From Nocardioides sp. WS12 (GTDB taxonomy: Bacteria > Actinomycetota > Actinomycetes > Propionibacteriales > Nocardioidaceae): a DNA stretch of 64,000 bases. The notes under the pieces are model-generated. The model was not told the origin of the DNA. It made no database searches and saw only the letters and a program-made list of their open reading frames with translations. Within the stretch, counting starts at the first letter, position 1, and each line of letters opens with the position of its first letter. A program made the position numbers and the translations under genes. The stretch is taken from the NCBI RefSeq assembly GCF_014108865.1, contig NZ_CP053928.1, forward strand, positions 4,836,001 to 4,900,000, read 5' to 3'. Positions 60,819 through 64,000 of the stretch are shown here, piece after piece.

Positions 60819-62654
60819 TCAGCGGATCCGGCAGGCGGAGGGAACGGTCGCGTTCGAGGTCCCCGGGAAGGCGCCGGGGGTCACGGCGAGGTCGACATCG
60901 GCCTCCTGGCCGACACCCGAATCCATCACGAAGTCGACGCGATGGCGCCCCTGCGGCTCCAGCAGGACCCCCACCCGGGCGAGCGATCGCCCGGCGAGCT
61001 CCTCGATCACGGGGTTCACCACCCGCTGGCCGTCGATCGACAACGAGGTGAGCTTCCCGCCGACCGGCGAGGTCAGGTAGACCACGAGCAACTGGTCGCC
61101 GGGCTCGGTCCGTTGCCCGCGGATGCCCTCGCCCGTGATCGAGGGCGGCAGGTCCTCGGCGTTCGCCGGGGTGTCGCTGTGGAAGCTGATCGATCCGGCC
61201 AGCGCCTGGCGGCCGCCGATGCAGGATCGCGGGACAACCTCGGCGTCGTACTTGAGGTAGTACTGCATCTTCGACGGACCGCCGTCGTTGATGTAGATCC
61301 CGACCTGGGGTACGTCGGTGGCCTGGTCGGAGAACTCCCCCGCAATCATCGTGCCGGCGATCTCGGACTGGCTCTCCGGCTCGAAGCTGTGCATCCGGAT
61401 CCGGCCCTCCTGCACCCCGGTGACGAGGCCGCGGATCGACTCGGTCGTGTTGCCGCGGCCGGCCGTGAACGCGTCGAACACCGCCTCGGCGACGGCCTGC
61501 TGGTAGTCGGTGTGGACCGCCCGGTCGTTCGTGAGGAGGTAGACGTCGTTCTCCACGGCACTGACGACGTTCCTGGCGCTGACCGGCGGGTAGCGCGGCA
61601 CCTCGACGGGGCCGGTGCCGCGCAACAGATAGGCCACCGCCACCGGATCGAAGAAGAACATGCCGTCCAGACGGCCGCCGACCTCACGCTCCCAGCGCGC
61701 CCGGATGATGTCCGCCGCGCGGACGAAGTCCGGGGTCAGGGTGGCGTTGATCGGAACGACGCCGAGGATCGGTCCGAAGATCCCTCGCTCCTCCGGCGTC
61801 AGCTTCACCACCGAGGTGCCGTCCCCGGCGAGTTCGGACATGTCGGTCTGCTCGACGATGTCCACCTTGCCCTTGTGCATCCGGACCAATGACAGGGCGC
61901 CCGGCAGGCCACCACTGCTGCGCAGTTCCGCGTTGTTCTGCAGGACCATCAGGTAGAAGCGTGGGCGATCGGTCCCCATCATCTGCGGAATGATCTTCGC
62001 TGCGCGGTACGTCGACCCGAGGGTGGTCCGCGCATCGATGACCAGCGCGCTGAGCTCGTCGTACCGCTCCCGGATCGGAGCGATGAAGTGGCTCGAGTCG
62101 ATCTTCGCTAGGGCGCTGGCAGCGTCGTCGAAGGCAGCCTCGCTCTGCTCCGCCGGGCCGGCCATCCCCGTGATCTGGTCGATCGGGAAGACGCCGTTGA
62201 CCGGCTGGAAGGATTCGGCCTGGACCAGTTCCGCAGCCTTGGCGACCGGCGGGAGGCCGTCGCGGCCGATGTCGGCGAGCACCCGCGCAACGGTGGCGAC
62301 CCCCTCTGCGTCGTCGCCGAGCAGCGGGACCGCCTCCAACAGCGTCCAGGTGAATCCGGACGTGCGGGACTCGGCGGAGTCGGCAGCCTCCTGGTAGCGC
62401 TCGGTCGCCTGGCGCACGCCGTCGGCGTCACCGCGAATCAGCGCTGCACGCAGGATCTGCGCCTGGCGGTCCACTTCCTGCAGGTGCTGGGCGGCCGACA
62501 CGGCCACCCACACGCTCCAGAGCAGCCCTACGCCAAGAACACCGAGGCCGACGAGCGTCGACCTGCGCCGCAGGAGCCGGCGCAATTTCCGGCCGAACCG
62601 TTGCAGGCGAGTACCGCGACGACGGCGCACCTCAGGCGACATCGGACCGCCCAT
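60819..62654 (-). CDS. DUF4012 family membrane-anchored protein
   Basis: A 611-residue protein with a strongly basic N-terminus (RLQRFGRKLRRLLRRRSTLV) and one transmembrane helix (LVGLGVLGVGLLWSVWVAVS), then a large extracytoplasmic part. It matches DUF4012: YLMVLQNNAELRSSGGLPGA, MFFFDPVAVAYLLRGTGPVE and the late PGDQLLVVYLTSPVGGK. Such proteins are found in actinobacterial polysaccharide/capsule loci beside BY-kinases and Wzx/Wzy genes. Their function is undefined; a role in polymer export or attachment is inferred from context. It diverges from the BY-kinase gene over 130 bp. The start at 62654 lacks a strong ribosome-binding site; the ATG at 62642 is possible. Confidence 0.88.
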   Translation of the reverse strand: MGGPMSPEVRRRRGTRLQRFGRKLRRLLRRRSTLVGLGVLGVGLLWSVWVAVSAAQHLQEVDRQAQILRAALIRGDADGVRQATERYQEAADSAESRTSGFTWTLLEAVPLLGDDAEGVATVARVLADIGRDGLPPVAKAAELVQAESFQPVNGVFPIDQITGMAGPAEQSEAAFDDAASALAKIDSSHFIAPIRERYDELSALVIDARTTLGSTYRAAKIIPQMMGTDRPRFYLMVLQNNAELRSSGGLPGALSLVRMHKGKVDIVEQTDMSELAGDGTSVVKLTPEERGIFGPILGVVPINATLTPDFVRAADIIRARWEREVGGRLDGMFFFDPVAVAYLLRGTGPVEVPRYPPVSARNVVSAVENDVYLLTNDRAVHTDYQQAVAEAVFDAFTAGRGNTTESIRGLVTGVQEGRIRMHSFEPESQSEIAGTMIAGEFSDQATDVPQVGIYINDGGPSKMQYYLKYDAEVVPRSCIGGRQALAGSISFHSDTPANAEDLPPSITGEGIRGQRTEPGDQLLVVYLTSPVGGKLTSLSIDGQRVVNPVIEELAGRSLARVGVLLEPQGRHRVDFVMDSGVGQEADVDLAVTPGAFPGTSNATVPSACRIR

Positions 62655-62734
62655 CCGCCATCTGGAAACCCTCCTGCGTACCGCACGACCGACCGATCCT
62701 CGGCCAGCCTAACGGTCCCCGGACGTCGTCCACG

Positions 62735-62740
62735 TAGGAT
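62735..62740 (+). promoter_or_regulatory. -10 element of the BY-kinase gene
   Basis: TAGGAT in the 130-bp divergent spacer, about 45 nt before the TTG start. It would give a transcript with a short leader, consistent with the ribosome-binding site seen there. No clear -35 element was found. Confidence 0.4.
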
Positions 62741-62784
62741 CACGACGTTGTTGACAGCGTGTATCGCGTAGCAAGGACGGGGTC

Positions 62785-64000
62785 TTGGACTTCAAGCAGT
62801 TTCTGATGGTGTTGCGGCGTCGCTGGATCAGCGTCGCGGCACTGGTGCTGGTGGCGCTCGCCGCGAGCTCGGCCATCACCTTCACTCGCACCCCCGCCTA
62901 CGAGTCGCGCTCCCAGGTCTTCCTGACGGTCGACGTCCGGGACACCACCGACGCCTACGCCGCCTCGCTGTTCGCCTCGGGTCGCGCCAGTTCGTACGCC
63001 GACCTCGCCAGCAGCACCGAGCTCGCGTCCCGGGTCATCGACCAGCTCGGGCTCGACCTGACGTCCGAGCAGCTCGCGTCCCGCATCAACGCCGAGGTCG
63101 TCGAGTCGACCTCGCTGATCGAGCTCCGCGTCAAGGACACCGACCCGCAGCGTGCGCAGCTGATCGCCGACGTGGTGACCAACGAGTTCACCAAGTACGT
63201 CGCCGACCTCGAGACGCCCACGGAGGGCAGCGCGTCACAGATCGTTGCCAAGGTGACCGACGAGGCAACCCTCAACCGCTCGCAGGTCAGCCCCGACGTC
63301 CTGTTGAACCTGGTCGTCGCCGGCCTGATCGGCCTGCTCGTCGGCGTTGCGCTCGCGGTGGCCCGCGACCTGCTCGACCGCACGATCCGCACCGCCGACG
63401 ACGTTGCCGAACTCACCGAGTCGCCCGTCCTGGCCAGCATCGGCTTCGACGGCGACATCAAGTCGGCACCGCTGCTGACCGACCTCGGAGGCTTCGCGGC
63501 CCGCACCGAGGCGTTCCGCCTGCTGCGCACCAACCTGCAGTTCATCGACCTCGACCACCAGCCGCGCTGCATCGTCATCACCAGCGCCGTGCCTGGCGAG
63601 GGCAAGACGATGACGTCGACGAACCTCGCCGTCGCGCTGGCCCAGACCGGTCGCAACACACTGATCATCGACGCCGACCTCCGCCGGCCGCGCGTGGCCA
63701 GCACGCTCGGCCTGGACCCGGCCATCGGCCTGACGACCGCACTGGTCGGCAAGACCGAGATCCACGACGCCATCCAGGTCCACGAGGCCAGTGGGCTCCA
63801 CGTGCTCGCCAGTGGCGCCAAGCCGCCGAACCCGACCGAGATCCTGCAGTCGAAGATCACCCAGGACCTGATCAAGCGCCTGCGGTCGTCGTACGACATG
63901 GTCATCATCGATGCCCCGCCGCTGCTGCCCGTGGCCGACGCCTCGGTCCTCGCCAAGCTGGCCGACGGCGTCATCATCGTGGTCCGCCACGGCCGGACCA
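62785..64000 (+). CDS. polysaccharide co-polymerase / BY-type tyrosine autokinase, 3' end cut by the window
   Basis: The first 405 codons of an actinobacterial Wzc/CapAB-fused tyrosine kinase. The TTG start has AAGGA 7 nt upstream and is the only credible start: a TGA lies in frame upstream (62752-62754) with no ATG or GTG between. Residues ~10-195 hold the Wzz-like chain-length domain between two membrane helices (VAALVLVALAASSAITF and LLNLVVAGLIGLLVGVAL). The kinase domain has Walker A VPGEGKTMTSTN (~269-280), A' in LIIDADLRRP and Walker B MVIIDAPPLLP. It controls polysaccharide chain length by cycles of tyrosine autophosphorylation; the LMW phosphatase domain at 47190 is a possible antagonist. 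The tyrosine tail lies beyond the window. Confidence 0.9.
   Translation, partial: MDFKQFLMVLRRRWISVAALVLVALAASSAITFTRTPAYESRSQVFLTVDVRDTTDAYAASLFASGRASSYADLASSTELASRVIDQLGLDLTSEQLASRINAEVVESTSLIELRVKDTDPQRAQLIADVVTNEFTKYVADLETPTEGSASQIVAKVTDEATLNRSQVSPDVLLNLVVAGLIGLLVGVALAVARDLLDRTIRTADDVAELTESPVLASIGFDGDIKSAPLLTDLGGFAARTEAFRLLRTNLQFIDLDHQPRCIVITSAVPGEGKTMTSTNLAVALAQTGRNTLIIDADLRRPRVASTLGLDPAIGLTTALVGKTEIHDAIQVHEASGLHVLASGAKPPNPTEILQSKITQDLIKRLRSSYDMVIIDAPPLLPVADASVLAKLADGVIIVVRHGRT

Overview
High-GC actinobacterial chromosome, most likely a Nocardioides-like member of the Propionibacteriales (inference). The support is: very high GC with GTG/TTG starts; mycofactocin-type dehydrogenases; many leaderless promoters (TANNNT, 6-8 nt, then the start codon); mycobacterium-like gene neighbourhoods (XRE regulator/hbhA/DUF2516, folP/gpgS, nitrobindin/DUF1416/cysA2/thioredoxin); and two families of short palindromic repeats. 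No rRNA, tRNA, CRISPR array, IS element or prophage was seen.

Region 1 (1-24.5 kb) is a catabolic island of divergent gene pairs separated by AT-rich spacers. It encodes two crotonases, a heteromeric acyl-CoA dehydrogenase pair, a third acyl-CoA dehydrogenase beside a phosphotransferase-fold kinase, a cysteine-less thiolase-fold aldolase with its DUF35 partner, a cytochrome P450, a 3Fe-4S ferredoxin and a ferredoxin-fused FprB-type reductase. It also carries five SDRs (two with the mycofactocin-type signature), an aldehyde dehydrogenase, a zinc alcohol dehydrogenase, a flavin reductase, a solute-binding lipoprotein and a TetR regulator. The combination looks like hydroxylation, oxidation and side-chain shortening of a branched or polycyclic lipid (sterol, bile-acid or terpenoid type). 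The substrate cannot be read from sequence.

Region 2 (24.5-32 kb) holds small membrane proteins (VanZ-like, rhomboid), then a 1311-residue membrane-anchored CHAT (caspase-like) protease gene. This converges on a two-gene operon encoding a sigma-factor-like protein and an uncharacterised 217-residue protein. It is the best candidate for an undescribed system: a CRISPR-independent protease/sigma module. A secreted CHAP-domain protein follows.

Region 3 (32-64 kb) is mostly core and envelope metabolism. It includes folP-gpgS, a lipoprotein amidase, galE-rmlA-GT61 facing rmlB-rmlCD-manA (a complete dTDP-rhamnose pathway), an hbhA operon and ugd. Sulfate assimilation is represented by a leaderless APS-kinase/tyrosine-phosphatase fusion with a TauE-type exporter, cysDN, and cysA2 behind a cysteine-rich leader peptide. 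A fur operon, dtd, vapBC, a DUF4012 protein and the start of a BY-type tyrosine autokinase complete it. The repeats occur only in this half, sometimes inside reading frames.
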